Source of the DNA: Pseudoduganella buxea
GTDB lineage: Bacteria; Pseudomonadota; Gammaproteobacteria; Burkholderiales; Burkholderiaceae_D
Direction of reading: 5' to 3'
NCBI RefSeq assembly: GCF_009720835.1
Contig: NZ_WNKZ01000042.1
Span: 1 to 49,497 of the forward strand
DNA length: 49,497 nt
Shown one piece after another: positions 38,290 to 46,507 of this stretch. Under the pieces are notes generated by a model. The model saw only the letters and a program-made list of their open reading frames with translations, was not told where the DNA came from and searched no databases. The position numbers and the translations under genes are program-made. Numbering within the stretch: the first letter of the stretch is position 1; every line of letters starts with the position of its first letter.

Positions 38290-38410
38290 CGATCTTCTCC
38301 AATAATTGTTGTTCGCGCGGCCTGGGCTTGTGGCTGGCCGGGGGCGACGTGTGCCGATCGGGCCGAGGATCGCTCGACCCTATCTGGGGTTGGGTCAAAG
38401 AATTGCAAAC

Positions 38411-39748
38411 TTACAGATCATACAGCCCTGGCAGGCCGAGGATGCGCGACAGTTCCTCCAGTGCGGCATGCACCTCGACGGCCAGCGACGGGTCGGCCAG
38501 GTCCTGCGGCGCCAGGCGGTCGCGGTAGTGCTTCTCGACCCAGGCCACCAGCGTGTGATACAGCGCTTCCGTCATCACCACGCCCTGGTGCATCGCCTGC
38601 GCCTCGCGCTCGTCGAGCGCCACGCGCAGGCGCAGGCAGGCCGGCCCGCCGCCGTTGCGCATGCTCTGGCGCAGGTCGAAGTGAATCAGTTCGTCGACCT
38701 TGCCGCCGCTGGCGACCAGGCCTTCCAGGTAACGCGCCACGGCGGCGTTTTCCTGGCATTCCTGGGGAATCACCAGCGCCATCTTGCCGTCCGCCTTGGA
38801 CAGCAGCTGGCTGTTGAACAGGTAGCTGTGTACGGCGTCCTGCACCGACACCATGCTTGTCTCGACGCGGATCGGGGTCAGCTCGGCATCGACGCCGGCC
38901 ATGGCCTGGCGCAGCTGGAACAGCGCGCCCTGCTCGTCGGCGAAAGCCTGCTCGTGATAGAACAGCACATCGGCATTGCCGACCGCGATGACGTCGTTGT
39001 GGAACACGCCCTGGTCGATCACGTCCGGATTCTGCTGCACGAATACGGTGCGCGCGTCGGCCAGGCCGTGCAGGCGGGCCACGGCCTGCGACGCTTCCAG
39101 CGTCTGGCGGGCCGGGAAGCGCTTCGGCGCCGGCGCCTGCGGGTCGAATTCGACACGGCCGTAGACGAACAGCTCGACCGCCTCGGCGCCGTGGTGGGCG
39201 CCCAGGCGCGTGTGGTTGGCCGCGCCCTCGTCGCCGAAGGCCGGCGTCGACGGCAAGGTGTCGTGTACGGCGAAGTGACGTTCATCGCCGAAGATGGCGC
39301 GCAAGGTGCGCGACGTCTGCACGTGTTCCAGCGCGCGGTGCAGCTTGTTGTTCAGGTTCGCCGGCGTGAAGTGCACGCGCCCGTCCGCCGTGTCGCGCGA
39401 CGGGCTGACGGTGGCGGCATTGGCCGTCCACATGGGCGAGGCCGAGTAGGCGCACGCCAGGATCACCGGGGATTCCTTGAATGCGCGGGCCAGCACGTCG
39501 GCATCGCTGCCCGTAAAGCCCAGGCTGCGCAGCAGGCGGAAGTTGGGCCGGTCCTGCGGCGGCAGCACGGCCTGGGCGAAGCCGCGCGCGGCCAGCGCCC
39601 GCATCTTGGCCAGGCCCTGCAGGGCCGCTTCCTTCGGATTCGAGGCGCTCTTGACGTTGTTGAACGAGGCCACGTTGCCGAACGAGAGGCCGGCGTAGTT
39701 GTGCGACGGCCCGACCAGGCCGTCGAAGTTGAATTCACGTGCGCTCAT
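38411..39748 (-). CDS. astB: N-succinylarginine dihydrolase AstB
   Basis: This 445-residue enzyme is the second of the AST pathway (succinylarginine to succinylornithine, CO2 and 2 NH3). The start [21 protein letters not shown] at 39748 aligns with the E. coli N-terminus; a GTG three codons earlier (39757), directly after the astD stop, is an alternative. The catalytic Cys is C371 in [11 protein letters not shown]. The active-site His lies in the [20 protein letters not shown] region. It is followed by about 120 bases and then the glutamate dehydrogenase gene. Confidence 0.97.
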   Translation of the reverse strand: MSAREFNFDGLVGPSHNYAGLSFGNVASFNNVKSASNPKEAALQGLAKMRALAARGFAQAVLPPQDRPNFRLLRSLGFTGSDADVLARAFKESPVILACAYSASPMWTANAATVSPSRDTADGRVHFTPANLNNKLHRALEHVQTSRTLRAIFGDERHFAVHDTLPSTPAFGDEGAANHTRLGAHHGAEAVELFVYGRVEFDPQAPAPKRFPARQTLEASQAVARLHGLADARTVFVQQNPDVIDQGVFHNDVIAVGNADVLFYHEQAFADEQGALFQLRQAMAGVDAELTPIRVETSMVSVQDAVHSYLFNSQLLSKADGKMALVIPQECQENAAVARYLEGLVASGGKVDELIHFDLRQSMRNGGGPACLRLRVALDEREAQAMHQGVVMTEALYHTLVAWVEKHYRDRLAPQDLADPSLAVEVHAALEELSRILGLPGLYDL

Positions 39749-39757
39749 GGCAGTCAC

Positions 39758-41233
39758 TTAGAAGGTCAGGCCGGGCGACAGCTTGGCCGGCATTTCAAGG
39801 GCGCGGTTCTCGATCGAGGCGACCGGGTAGGCGCAGTAGTCGGCCGCGTAATAGGCGCTGGGGCGGTGGTTGCCGGACTTGCCGACGCCGCCGAACGGCG
39901 CCGAGCTGGCCGCGCCCGTGGTGGGGCGGTTCCAGTTGACGATGCCGGCGCGGGCGCGCACCTGGAAGCTCTGCCACAGCGCCGCGTCGTTCGACAGCAG
40001 CGCGGCGGCCAGGCCGAATTCGGTGTTGTTGGCGATGCGCAGGGCCGCGTCGAAATCGTCGGCGCGGTAGATCTGCAGCAGGGGGCCGAACCATTCCTCG
40101 TCCGGGATGCCTTGTGCGTCGGTGACGTCGACGATGCCGGCCGAGACGAAACCGGTGCCGGGCTGCAGCTGCTGCATTTCCAGCAGCAGCTTGCCGCCCT
40201 TGGCGACCATGTCGCGCTGCGCCTGCAGCAGCTTGTCGGCCACGGCGGCGGACACCACTGGGCCCATGAAGGGCTGCGGCTCGGCATGCGACTCGCCGAC
40301 AACGATCTGCGAGGCCACCTGCACCAGGCGCTGGACGAAGGCATCACCTTGAGCACCCGTCTGCACCACCATGCGGCGCGCGCAGGTACAGCGCTGGCCG
40401 GCGGAGATGAAGGCCGACTGGATCGCCATGAAGACGGCGGCGTCGATGTCCTGCACGTCCCACACCACCAGCGGGTTGTTGCCGCCCATTTCCAGCGCCA
40501 GCAGCTTGCCCGGCTGGCCGCCGAACTGACGGTGCAGCGCGGCGCCGGTCTGGCTGCTGCCGGTGAACAGCACGCCGTCGATGTCCTGGTTCTGGCCCAG
40601 CGCGACACCCGTCTCGCGCCCGCCGTTGACCAGGTTGACGACACCGGCGGGCACCCCGGCCTGTTCCCACAGCTCGACCGTCTTGATGGCCGTGCGCGGC
40701 GCGTATTCGCTCGGCTTGAACACCACCGTGTTCCCCGCGATCAGGGCCGGAACGATATGGCCGTTGGGCAGGTGGCCGGGGAAGTTGTACGGGCCGAACA
40801 CGCCGAACACGCCGTGCGGACGATGGCGCAGCACCGCTTCGCCGTCCGCCACCTTGGCGTGGTTCTCGCCGGTGCGCGCGCCATAGGCCTGGATCGAGAT
40901 ATCGACCTTGTTGGCCATCGTCGTCACTTCCGTGCGGGCTTCCCACATGGGTTTGCCAACTTCCTCGGCGATCAGCTGCGCCAGCTGTTCGTTGTTTTCC
41001 TTCAGCAGGTCGCGGAACTTCGTGACGATGGCGATGCGCTGCTCCAACGGCAGGAAGGCCCAGGCTTCGAAGGCATCGCGGGCGGCCTGGCAGGCTTCGG
41101 CCACGTCGGCGGTGGTGGCCTCGCGGCTGGCCCACGTCTGCGCGCCGGTGGCGGGATTGACCGTGACGAGTTCGACGCCGCTGCCGGCCTTCCATTGGCC
41201 GTTGATGAAATTGCTCAGGGCTTGTTCAGACAT
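39758..41233 (-). CDS. astD: Succinylglutamate-semialdehyde dehydrogenase AstD
   Basis: This 491-residue NAD-dependent aldehyde dehydrogenase oxidises N-succinylglutamate semialdehyde to succinylglutamate (fourth step of the pathway). The catalytic Cys is in SAGQRCTCARRM and the general-base Glu in LALEMGGNNPLVV. The cofactor loop includes FTGSSQTGAALHRQ. The start MSEQALSNFINGQW overlaps the 3' end of aruG by eight bases and has a GGAAG site. Length and motifs match AstD/AruD. Confidence 0.96.
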   Translation of the reverse strand: MSEQALSNFINGQWKAGSGVELVTVNPATGAQTWASREATTADVAEACQAARDAFEAWAFLPLEQRIAIVTKFRDLLKENNEQLAQLIAEEVGKPMWEARTEVTTMANKVDISIQAYGARTGENHAKVADGEAVLRHRPHGVFGVFGPYNFPGHLPNGHIVPALIAGNTVVFKPSEYAPRTAIKTVELWEQAGVPAGVVNLVNGGRETGVALGQNQDIDGVLFTGSSQTGAALHRQFGGQPGKLLALEMGGNNPLVVWDVQDIDAAVFMAIQSAFISAGQRCTCARRMVVQTGAQGDAFVQRLVQVASQIVVGESHAEPQPFMGPVVSAAVADKLLQAQRDMVAKGGKLLLEMQQLQPGTGFVSAGIVDVTDAQGIPDEEWFGPLLQIYRADDFDAALRIANNTEFGLAAALLSNDAALWQSFQVRARAGIVNWNRPTTGAASSAPFGGVGKSGNHRPSAYYAADYCAYPVASIENRALEMPAKLSPGLTF

Positions 41234-42275
41234 TGTTCTTCCTCACATTGAGTGGCAGCGTGCGCACGGTATCGCCGGCATGGCAGCGCAGCAGTTGTTG
41301 GTCCAGGGTCGACAGGTCGATGGCGCCGTTGACGGGCGTGGCCTGCGTGACGATCATGCGGAAGTCCTTCAGAATCGTGTTCGATACCAGGGTCGGTTCC
41401 GGATGCGCCGGCGCGCAGGCATGCGTCATGTCGGTGTCCGGCGAGACGACGGCCAGGTCACTGTCGCGGATGGCGCGCAGTTCCGACACGCGCGCCTGCA
41501 GCACGGGGCCGGCGTCGAAGATGTCGACATAGCCTTCATAGTGCATGCCTTCCTGCTCCAGCAGGCGGCGCGCCGGCGCCGTCGACTTGTGCACGGCGCC
41601 CACCACGTCCTGCGCCTCTTTGGGCAGGTAGTCGATGTACAGCGGCTGGCGCGGCATCAGTTCGGCGATGAAGGACTTCTTGCCCAGCGCCGTCAGGTCG
41701 TCCACGTGGTGGAAGTCCATCTTGAAGAAGTGGCGGCCCAGGCCCTCGTAGAACGGCGAGCTGCCGTCCTCGGCCTGGTAGCCGCGCATCTCGGCGATGA
41801 TCTTCTGCGTGAACAGGTGGGGGAACTGGGCGATGAACAGGAAGCGGCTCTTCGACAGCAGCTTGCCGTTGTGGCCCTGGCGGTAGTCGGGATGCAGGAA
41901 CAGCGAGCACAGTTCGGAAGAACCGGTCAGGTCGTTCGACAGGTACAGCGTGTCCATCTTGGTGAACACGTTCAGTTCGCGGCTGGAGTGCACCAGGGTG
42001 CCGATGCGGTAGTTATAGAACGGTTCCGTCAGGCCCACCGCGCCCTTGATGGCGCACACGCCGGCCAGGCGGCCGTTGCTGGTGTCTTCCATCACGAACA
42101 TGTAGTCGCGCTGTTCCGGCGGGATCGTTTCGGCGAACGAGGCGCAGGCCGTGGCCAGGCGGTCGCCCAGCATCTGCATGTCCGGCTTCAGGGTGGTCAT
42201 GCCGGTGCCGACCTGCGTGGCCATGCTGTACAGGGCATCCAGGTCGTTCTCGTTGATGGCGCGGACAACTAGCAT
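41226..42275 (-). CDS. aruG: Arginine N-succinyltransferase, AruG/AstA-type subunit
   Basis: This 349-residue acyltransferase transfers succinyl from succinyl-CoA to arginine, the first step of the pathway. AstA-family signatures include ELCSLFLHPDYRQGHNGKLLSKSRFLF (acetyl-CoA-type fold), GRHFFKMDFHHVDDL, and YVDIFDAGPVLQARVSELRAI. It lies next to a related gene (42310-43344), as in Pseudomonas, where AruF and AruG form a heteromeric enzyme; enterobacteria have a single AstA. Which of the two is 'alpha' is assigned from similarity of style and order only. Confidence 0.9.
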   Translation of the reverse strand: MLVVRAINENDLDALYSMATQVGTGMTTLKPDMQMLGDRLATACASFAETIPPEQRDYMFVMEDTSNGRLAGVCAIKGAVGLTEPFYNYRIGTLVHSSRELNVFTKMDTLYLSNDLTGSSELCSLFLHPDYRQGHNGKLLSKSRFLFIAQFPHLFTQKIIAEMRGYQAEDGSSPFYEGLGRHFFKMDFHHVDDLTALGKKSFIAELMPRQPLYIDYLPKEAQDVVGAVHKSTAPARRLLEQEGMHYEGYVDIFDAGPVLQARVSELRAIRDSDLAVVSPDTDMTHACAPAHPEPTLVSNTILKDFRMIVTQATPVNGAIDLSTLDQQLLRCHAGDTVRTLPLNVRKNNV

Positions 42276-42309
42276 AGATGTTCTCGATTCTTTCGGTACG
42301 GTCGGGCGG

Positions 42310-43344
42310 TCAAAGCCGCACGCAGGTCACGCTGTCGCCGTCGGCGACACGCAGGATGTCCTGGATTTCCGGGCTCAGGGCCACCGCTTCACAGCCTTCC
42401 AGCTCGGCGCTGGCGATGGTGACGGCGCGGAAACCCGGCCCGGCGTTGTTGGCGATGGCGTAGTCGTACAACGGGCCTTCGGCCGGTGCGGCGTCAAGGC
42501 TGGTGCGCACGCGCAGCGTCTGCGAGCCGGTGAAGGTACGCAGCGCGTGCTTGTGCGCCTGCAGGATCGGGCCGCCGTCGAAGATGTCGATGTATTCGTC
42601 GGCCTCGAAGCCCTCTTCCGTCAGCAGGTCGAAGGCCTGCTCGCCGGATGGATGGATCTGGCCCATGGCGGCCTGCGCGTCGCCCGGCAGCAGCGGCACG
42701 TACACGGGGTAGTGCGGCATCAGTTCGACGATCAGGGTGCGGTTGCGGGCGCCGCCGATGGTGCGCTCGGCATCGAGGAAGTCCATCTTGAAGAACTTGC
42801 GGCCCAGCGCGTCCCAGAACGGCGAGCCGCCGTGTTCGTCGGTGACGCCGGCCAGCGGCACGAAGAAGCGGTCGCCGAAGCGTTGCGGCTGCTGCACGGC
42901 GAACAGCAGGCGTGAGCGCGACAGCAGCGCCGGCGCGGGCCCTTCCGGCACCGAGGCGTCCAGGTAGAACGATGACAGCTGCGAATACGCCGTCAGTTCC
43001 GAGCACAGGGTCAGCGCGTGCACGCTGTGGCTGATGTTCAGGTCGCGCGAGACCTGCTGGATGACGTCGTTACGGAAGGAGAAGTAGGTGCCGTTCGAAC
43101 CGGCCGAGGCGAAGATGGCGGCGGTGCCGACGATCTTGCGCTCGGCCAGCGATTCCAGCACGAACAGGTAGGATTCTTCGCTGGGGATATCGACCTGCGC
43201 GGCGAACGAGGCGAGCGAGCGTTCGACGGCCTGCTCGATCTTGTCGCGCGTCTTGGGCAGGGTATGCACCCCCGGCATGGTGACCGCGGCCAGCGCTTCG
43301 AGGGCTGCAATATCGCCGGCTTCCACCGGTCGGACGACGTACAT
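42310..43344 (-). CDS. aruF: Arginine/ornithine N-succinyltransferase, AruF-type subunit
   Basis: This 344-residue paralogue of the next gene has the same order of motifs: SELTAYSQLSSFYLDASVPEG, GRKFFKMDFLDAERTIG, and YIDIFDGGPILQAHKHALRTF. Compared with AruG the CoA-loop segment is diverged (LDASVPEGPAPALLSRSRLLF against LHPDYRQG). This suggests that one subunit carries most of the activity and the other is structural or has altered specificity. A GAGGAG site precedes the ATG. It lies 34 bases upstream of aruG and 94 bases after astC. Confidence 0.9.
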   Translation of the reverse strand: MYVVRPVEAGDIAALEALAAVTMPGVHTLPKTRDKIEQAVERSLASFAAQVDIPSEESYLFVLESLAERKIVGTAAIFASAGSNGTYFSFRNDVIQQVSRDLNISHSVHALTLCSELTAYSQLSSFYLDASVPEGPAPALLSRSRLLFAVQQPQRFGDRFFVPLAGVTDEHGGSPFWDALGRKFFKMDFLDAERTIGGARNRTLIVELMPHYPVYVPLLPGDAQAAMGQIHPSGEQAFDLLTEEGFEADEYIDIFDGGPILQAHKHALRTFTGSQTLRVRTSLDAAPAEGPLYDYAIANNAGPGFRAVTIASAELEGCEAVALSPEIQDILRVADGDSVTCVRL

Positions 43345-43438
43345 ATCGACTCCTCAATTTCAATGGAAAAGCCCACCGCGCCCGGCGGCATTGGCTGCGG
43401 CGCCGGACGACGGGAAGGCAGGGCCGCAGCCCGGCGGC

Positions 43439-44683
43439 TTACTTGGCCGCGAGCAGGGTATCCAGGCCCTTGCGCAGCAGGCGCACCGCCTCGTCGATCT
43501 GGGCGTCGGTGACGATCAGCGCCGGCGCCAGGCGCAGCACGTCGGGGCCGGCGATCAGCACCATCAGGCCTTCGGCTTCGGCCGCGCGCTGGATGTCCTT
43601 CGAGCGGCCCTTGAACGCCTCGCCCACGACCATGCCCAGCAGCAGGCCGGCGCCGCGCACGGCGGTGAACACCTGCGGGTAGTCGCGGATGATTTCCTCG
43701 AGCTTGTCGATCAGGTACAGGCTCGCTTCCTTGACGCGCGCCAGGAAGGCCGGCTGGTTGATCGTCTCGAGCACCGTCAGCGCGACGGTGGCGGCCAGCG
43801 GGTTGCCGCCGTAGGTGGTGCCGTGGGTACCGACCGACAGCGTCTGCGCCAGTTCTTCCGTCGTCAGCATGGCGGCGACGGGGTAGCCGTTGCCCAGCGC
43901 CTTGGCCGAGGTCAGGATGTCCGGCGTGACGCCGTAGCCCATGTAGGCGAACAGCGAGCCGGTACGGCCCATGCCGCACTGGACTTCGTCGAAGATCAGG
44001 ATGGCGCCGGTCTTGTCGCACAGGGCGCGCAGCTCTTTCAGGTATTCGGGATTGCCGGGCATGACACCGCCCTCGCCCTGCACCGGCTCGACCACCACGG
44101 CGCAGACGTCGTCACCGATGGCCGCGCGGGCCGCTTCGATGTCGTTGTACGGGATATGGTCGATCGACGGTGGCAGCGGCTCGAAGCCCTCGGTGTACTT
44201 CGACTGGCCGCCGACGGAAACAGTGAACAGCGTACGGCCGTGGAAGGAGTTGAAGCACGAGACGATGCGCGACTTGTGCGGGCCGAACTTGGTGTGCGCG
44301 TGCTTGCGCGCGAGCTTGAAGGCCGCTTCGTTCGCTTCCGCGCCGGAGTTGCAGAAGAAGGCGCGGTCGGCGAAGGTTGCTTCCGTCAGCGCCAGCGCCA
44401 GGCGCAGCACGGGTTCGTTGGTGTAGCCGTTACCCAGGTGCCACAGCGTATTGGCCTGGCGCGTCAGGGCTTCGACGACGACGGGATTGCAGTGGCCCAG
44501 CGCGGCGACGGCGATGCCGGAGGTGAAGTCCAGGTAATGCTTGCCGCTCTGGTCCCACAGGTCCAGGCCGGAAGCACGCACGGGTACCATCGCGGCGGGT
44601 GCATACGTCGGCACGAGCACTTCGTCAAAAGTCTGCCTGGTGACAGGGCGGGTGGTAACAGTCGTATCCAGCTTGGCGTTCAT
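43439..44683 (-). CDS. astC: Succinylornithine transaminase AstC (ArgD-like)
   Basis: This 414-residue class-III PLP aminotransferase converts succinylornithine to succinylglutamate semialdehyde (third step). Signatures: LDFTSGIAVAALGH, NSGAEANEAAFKLARKH, ILIFDEVQCGMGRTG, and the PLP lysine in LTSAKALGNGYP. By sequence it could also act as acetylornithine transaminase (ArgD); its place at the head of the AST operon favours AstC/AruC, and dual function is known in this family. The start MNAKLDTTVTT at 44683 gives the usual length; an ATG four codons earlier exists. The promoter with an ArgR-like site lies upstream. Confidence 0.93.
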   Translation of the reverse strand: MNAKLDTTVTTRPVTRQTFDEVLVPTYAPAAMVPVRASGLDLWDQSGKHYLDFTSGIAVAALGHCNPVVVEALTRQANTLWHLGNGYTNEPVLRLALALTEATFADRAFFCNSGAEANEAAFKLARKHAHTKFGPHKSRIVSCFNSFHGRTLFTVSVGGQSKYTEGFEPLPPSIDHIPYNDIEAARAAIGDDVCAVVVEPVQGEGGVMPGNPEYLKELRALCDKTGAILIFDEVQCGMGRTGSLFAYMGYGVTPDILTSAKALGNGYPVAAMLTTEELAQTLSVGTHGTTYGGNPLAATVALTVLETINQPAFLARVKEASLYLIDKLEEIIRDYPQVFTAVRGAGLLLGMVVGEAFKGRSKDIQRAAEAEGLMVLIAGPDVLRLAPALIVTDAQIDEAVRLLRKGLDTLLAAK

Positions 44684-44741
44684 GGCAATCCCCATCGAGT
44701 TAAGAGGTACGGCCGCAGCAGAGCCGCTGCGGGTGTACAGC

Positions 44742-44784
44742 ATTGTAAAAGCGGGGATGCTAAAACTCTTTTGAATCTGCGACA
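44742..44784 (-). promoter_or_regulatory. astC promoter with ArgR-like site
   Basis: On the minus strand TACAAT (44742-44747) is a good -10, 59 bases before the astC ATG. The -35 position (44765-44770, AAGAGT) is poor. Overlapping it is TGTCGC-N8-AA-N5 (44764-44784), which matches the half-site I recall for the AraC-type ArgR of Pseudomonas aeruginosa. This is the usual layout of an activator-dependent promoter. A clear second half-site is not seen. Confidence 0.65.
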
Positions 44785-44823
44785 AGGTTTTTCAAATTCC
44801 ATCAGGAACAAAAAAAACCGAAA

Positions 44824-44890
44824 AAACCGGGGACAGTCCCCTGTATCGAGGCAATAGTTTCCCGAAAAATGGGGTCTGTCCCCATTTTTT
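44824..44890. repeat. REP-like inverted repeat (copy 2)
   Basis: The left arm starts AAACCGGGGACAGTCCCCTG, as in copy 1 at 3644, followed by GAGGCAA. The right arm contains AAATGGGGTCTGTCCCCATT, so the two cores differ but each is itself palindromic. It lies six bases beyond the argR stop and upstream of the astC promoter. It probably ends the argR transcript, since a T-run flanks it on both strands. Confidence 0.8.
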
Positions 44891-44896
44891 CGGCAA

Positions 44897-45838
44897 CTAC
44901 GCGGCGGCGAGCTTGCGCTGGCGCTCTTCGCGCGGGGTGTTGCCGAACAGGGTCCCGAAGGCGGTGGAAAAATGCGAGCCGCTGGAGAAGCCGCACATCA
45001 GGCCGACTTGCACGATGGAATGGTTAGTTTCCAACAGCAATTGGCGGGCCCGCTGCAGGCGCAGCTCCAGGTAGTAGCGCGACGGCAGGCTGCCCAGGTA
45101 TTGCTTGAACAGGCGTTCCAGCTGGCGGCGCGACAGGCCGACCAGGTTGGCGATGTCGTCGGTCGACAGGGGCTCCTCGATATTGGCTTCCATCAGGGTG
45201 ACGGCCTCGGACAGTTTCGGCTGCAACGCGCCGAAGCGGGCCTGCAGGGCCACGCGCTGGCGTTCGTCGGCGCTGCGCACGCGGTCGATGCACAGGGTTT
45301 CCTTGACGGCCGCCTGCACGCCGGCGCCGCACAGGGCCTCGATCAGGGTCAGCGCGAAATCGATGCTGGCCGCGCCGCCGCAGCAGCTCAGGTGGCGGCC
45401 GTCGATCTCGAACAGGTGCGGCGTCAGGATGGCGCGCGCGGTGATTTCCTCGGTGTCGGCATACAGGGCCCACGGCAGCGCAATGCGGATGCCGCCCAGT
45501 ACGCCGGCATCGGCCAGCCACAGCACGGCGCCGCCGACGCCGCCCCAGTAGGCGGCCTGGCGGCACCGCTCGATGACGGCACGCAGCATGGGCGCGGCGG
45601 GGCGCGGCAGGTGCTCGTCCGCCACCAGCAGGGCCACGTGCCAGTCGCCGTCGTGGGCGCTGGCGGCCTGCTCCAGGGTGCGCACGTCGAGCACGAAGTC
45701 CTGGCCCAGCAGGCGTTGGGCCAGGCGCAGCGGCTGGACCAGTCCGGACCAGGACAGGCTGTCCGTGTCGCCGGCATCGACCAGCAGCACGCGCAGCGGC
45801 TGCTCCCGGGCCAGGCGGGTCAGGTCAGCGAAGGACAT
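44897..45838 (-). CDS. argR: AraC/GlxA-family arginine regulator ArgR
   Basis: This 313-residue transcription factor has an N-terminal DJ-1/PfpI-like (GlxA) sensing domain (residues about 15-185, with LSCCGGAASIDFALTLIEAL) and a C-terminal AraC double HTH (about 215-310). The HTH contains LSTDDIANLVGLSRRQLERLFKQYLG and VGLMCGFSSGSHFSTAFGTLFG. Length and architecture match the arginine-responsive ArgR of Pseudomonas, which activates the aru/ast genes. It lies immediately upstream of astC on the same strand, separated by a repeat and the ArgR-like site. The regulatory role is inferred from family and position. Confidence 0.9.
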   Translation of the reverse strand: MSFADLTRLAREQPLRVLLVDAGDTDSLSWSGLVQPLRLAQRLLGQDFVLDVRTLEQAASAHDGDWHVALLVADEHLPRPAAPMLRAVIERCRQAAYWGGVGGAVLWLADAGVLGGIRIALPWALYADTEEITARAILTPHLFEIDGRHLSCCGGAASIDFALTLIEALCGAGVQAAVKETLCIDRVRSADERQRVALQARFGALQPKLSEAVTLMEANIEEPLSTDDIANLVGLSRRQLERLFKQYLGSLPSRYYLELRLQRARQLLLETNHSIVQVGLMCGFSSGSHFSTAFGTLFGNTPREERQRKLAAA

Positions 45839-45977
45839 CGGCGAAGGACAACACGGACAATACGGGCATCGGATTGGTGAGCAATCGGGAAATTGGGCGC
45901 GGCCGGTTTCATCGGCTGCCTATGATACTGGAGATTGCGCGGTCGGCGGCAATGGCGCCCGGCGCTATAATCAGCGG

Positions 45978-46073
45978 ATGGGGGAACGCTATCTGAAAAG
46001 TATCCGGCCGCTGGCGCCGTGCCTGCAAGGCTTCGAGCAGCTGTCGGTCGGCATGTGCGCGACCGCGGCCTGA
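45978..46073 (+). CDS. Possible 31-aa leader ORF, apparently leaderless
   Basis: A TATAAT at 45966-45971 is followed exactly six bases later by ATG, opening a 31-residue frame (MGERYLKSIRPLAPCLQGFE and 11 more residues). No Shine-Dalgarno is present, so if translated it would be leaderless. It ends 52 bases before the gene at 46126, for which the TATAAT is the only visible promoter. It may be a real micropeptide, a leader peptide or chance. No -35 is recognisable at normal spacing. Confidence 0.3.
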   Translation: MGERYLKSIRPLAPCLQGFEQLSVGMCATAA

Positions 46074-46125
46074 AGTCCGTCCTCAACGCCGAACCTCAAC
46101 CCAACAACGACAACCGACAAGACCA

Positions 46126-46410
46126 ATGCTGAAAACAACCCTGATCGACGGCGTGACGCCGGCCAAATTCGACAAGCAAATCACCGGCAACCTGCTGCTG
46201 GAAACCACGTCCACCGACGAAGTGCGCAAGGAAAAGCTGCTGATCGGTGTGCGCAACGAAGACGGCGACATCTACCGCCTGATCGGCGCCACCAAGCACA
46301 ACAGCTTCACCAATGCCGTCGAAGAGCTGGAAGACCTGGAACTGGTCGACGAGCTGAGCGAAGTGGAAGGCACACAGGAAGGCTGCGACGCCATTTTCCG
46401 CCAGGAGTAA
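46126..46410 (+). CDS. Conserved-looking hypothetical protein (94 aa)
   Basis: This is an acidic cytoplasmic protein without signal peptide or membrane helix. The N-terminal part is mixed alpha/beta (LKTTLIDGVTPAKFDKQITG, then LLIGVRNEDGDIYRLIGATK) and the C-terminal part is helical and Glu-rich (AVEELEDLELVDELSEVEGT). I do not recognise the family. It lacks a clear ribosome binding site. It lies between argR (divergent) and the HDOD gene, about 100 bases before the latter. Confidence 0.7.
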   Translation: MLKTTLIDGVTPAKFDKQITGNLLLETTSTDEVRKEKLLIGVRNEDGDIYRLIGATKHNSFTNAVEELEDLELVDELSEVEGTQEGCDAIFRQE

Positions 46411-46495
46411 GCCCGGCACGGCAATCCCTCTGGGCGTTCGTACAACATCGGCGAAATAAATCGCCACAAAATAATTCCATACGGAAATATTTGGG

Positions 46496-46501
46496 TATAA
46501 T
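46496..46501 (+). promoter_or_regulatory. -10 box six bases before the HDOD gene start
   Basis: A perfect TATAAT is followed by TTTTCG and the ATG at 46508. Transcription would begin at or within one base of the ATG, so the mRNA has no leader. The region before it (46451-46500) is markedly AT-rich. No good -35 is visible. Confidence 0.6.
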
Positions 46502-46507
46502 TTTTCG

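Noticed and set aside
38376..38396. GACCC-N11-GGGTC dyad upstream of the glutamate dehydrogenase gene, considered as a regulator site
   Set aside because: Arms of five bases are expected by chance at this GC content, and no ArgR-like sequence is present.
33412..38817. A 1801-codon open frame on the plus strand opposite the glutamate dehydrogenase gene
   Set aside because: It is a GC-bias shadow: His/Arg/Gln-rich with no domain, while the minus strand has every GDH motif.
38306..41251. A 981-codon plus-strand frame opposite astB and astD
   Set aside because: It has the same shadow composition and spans two real genes.
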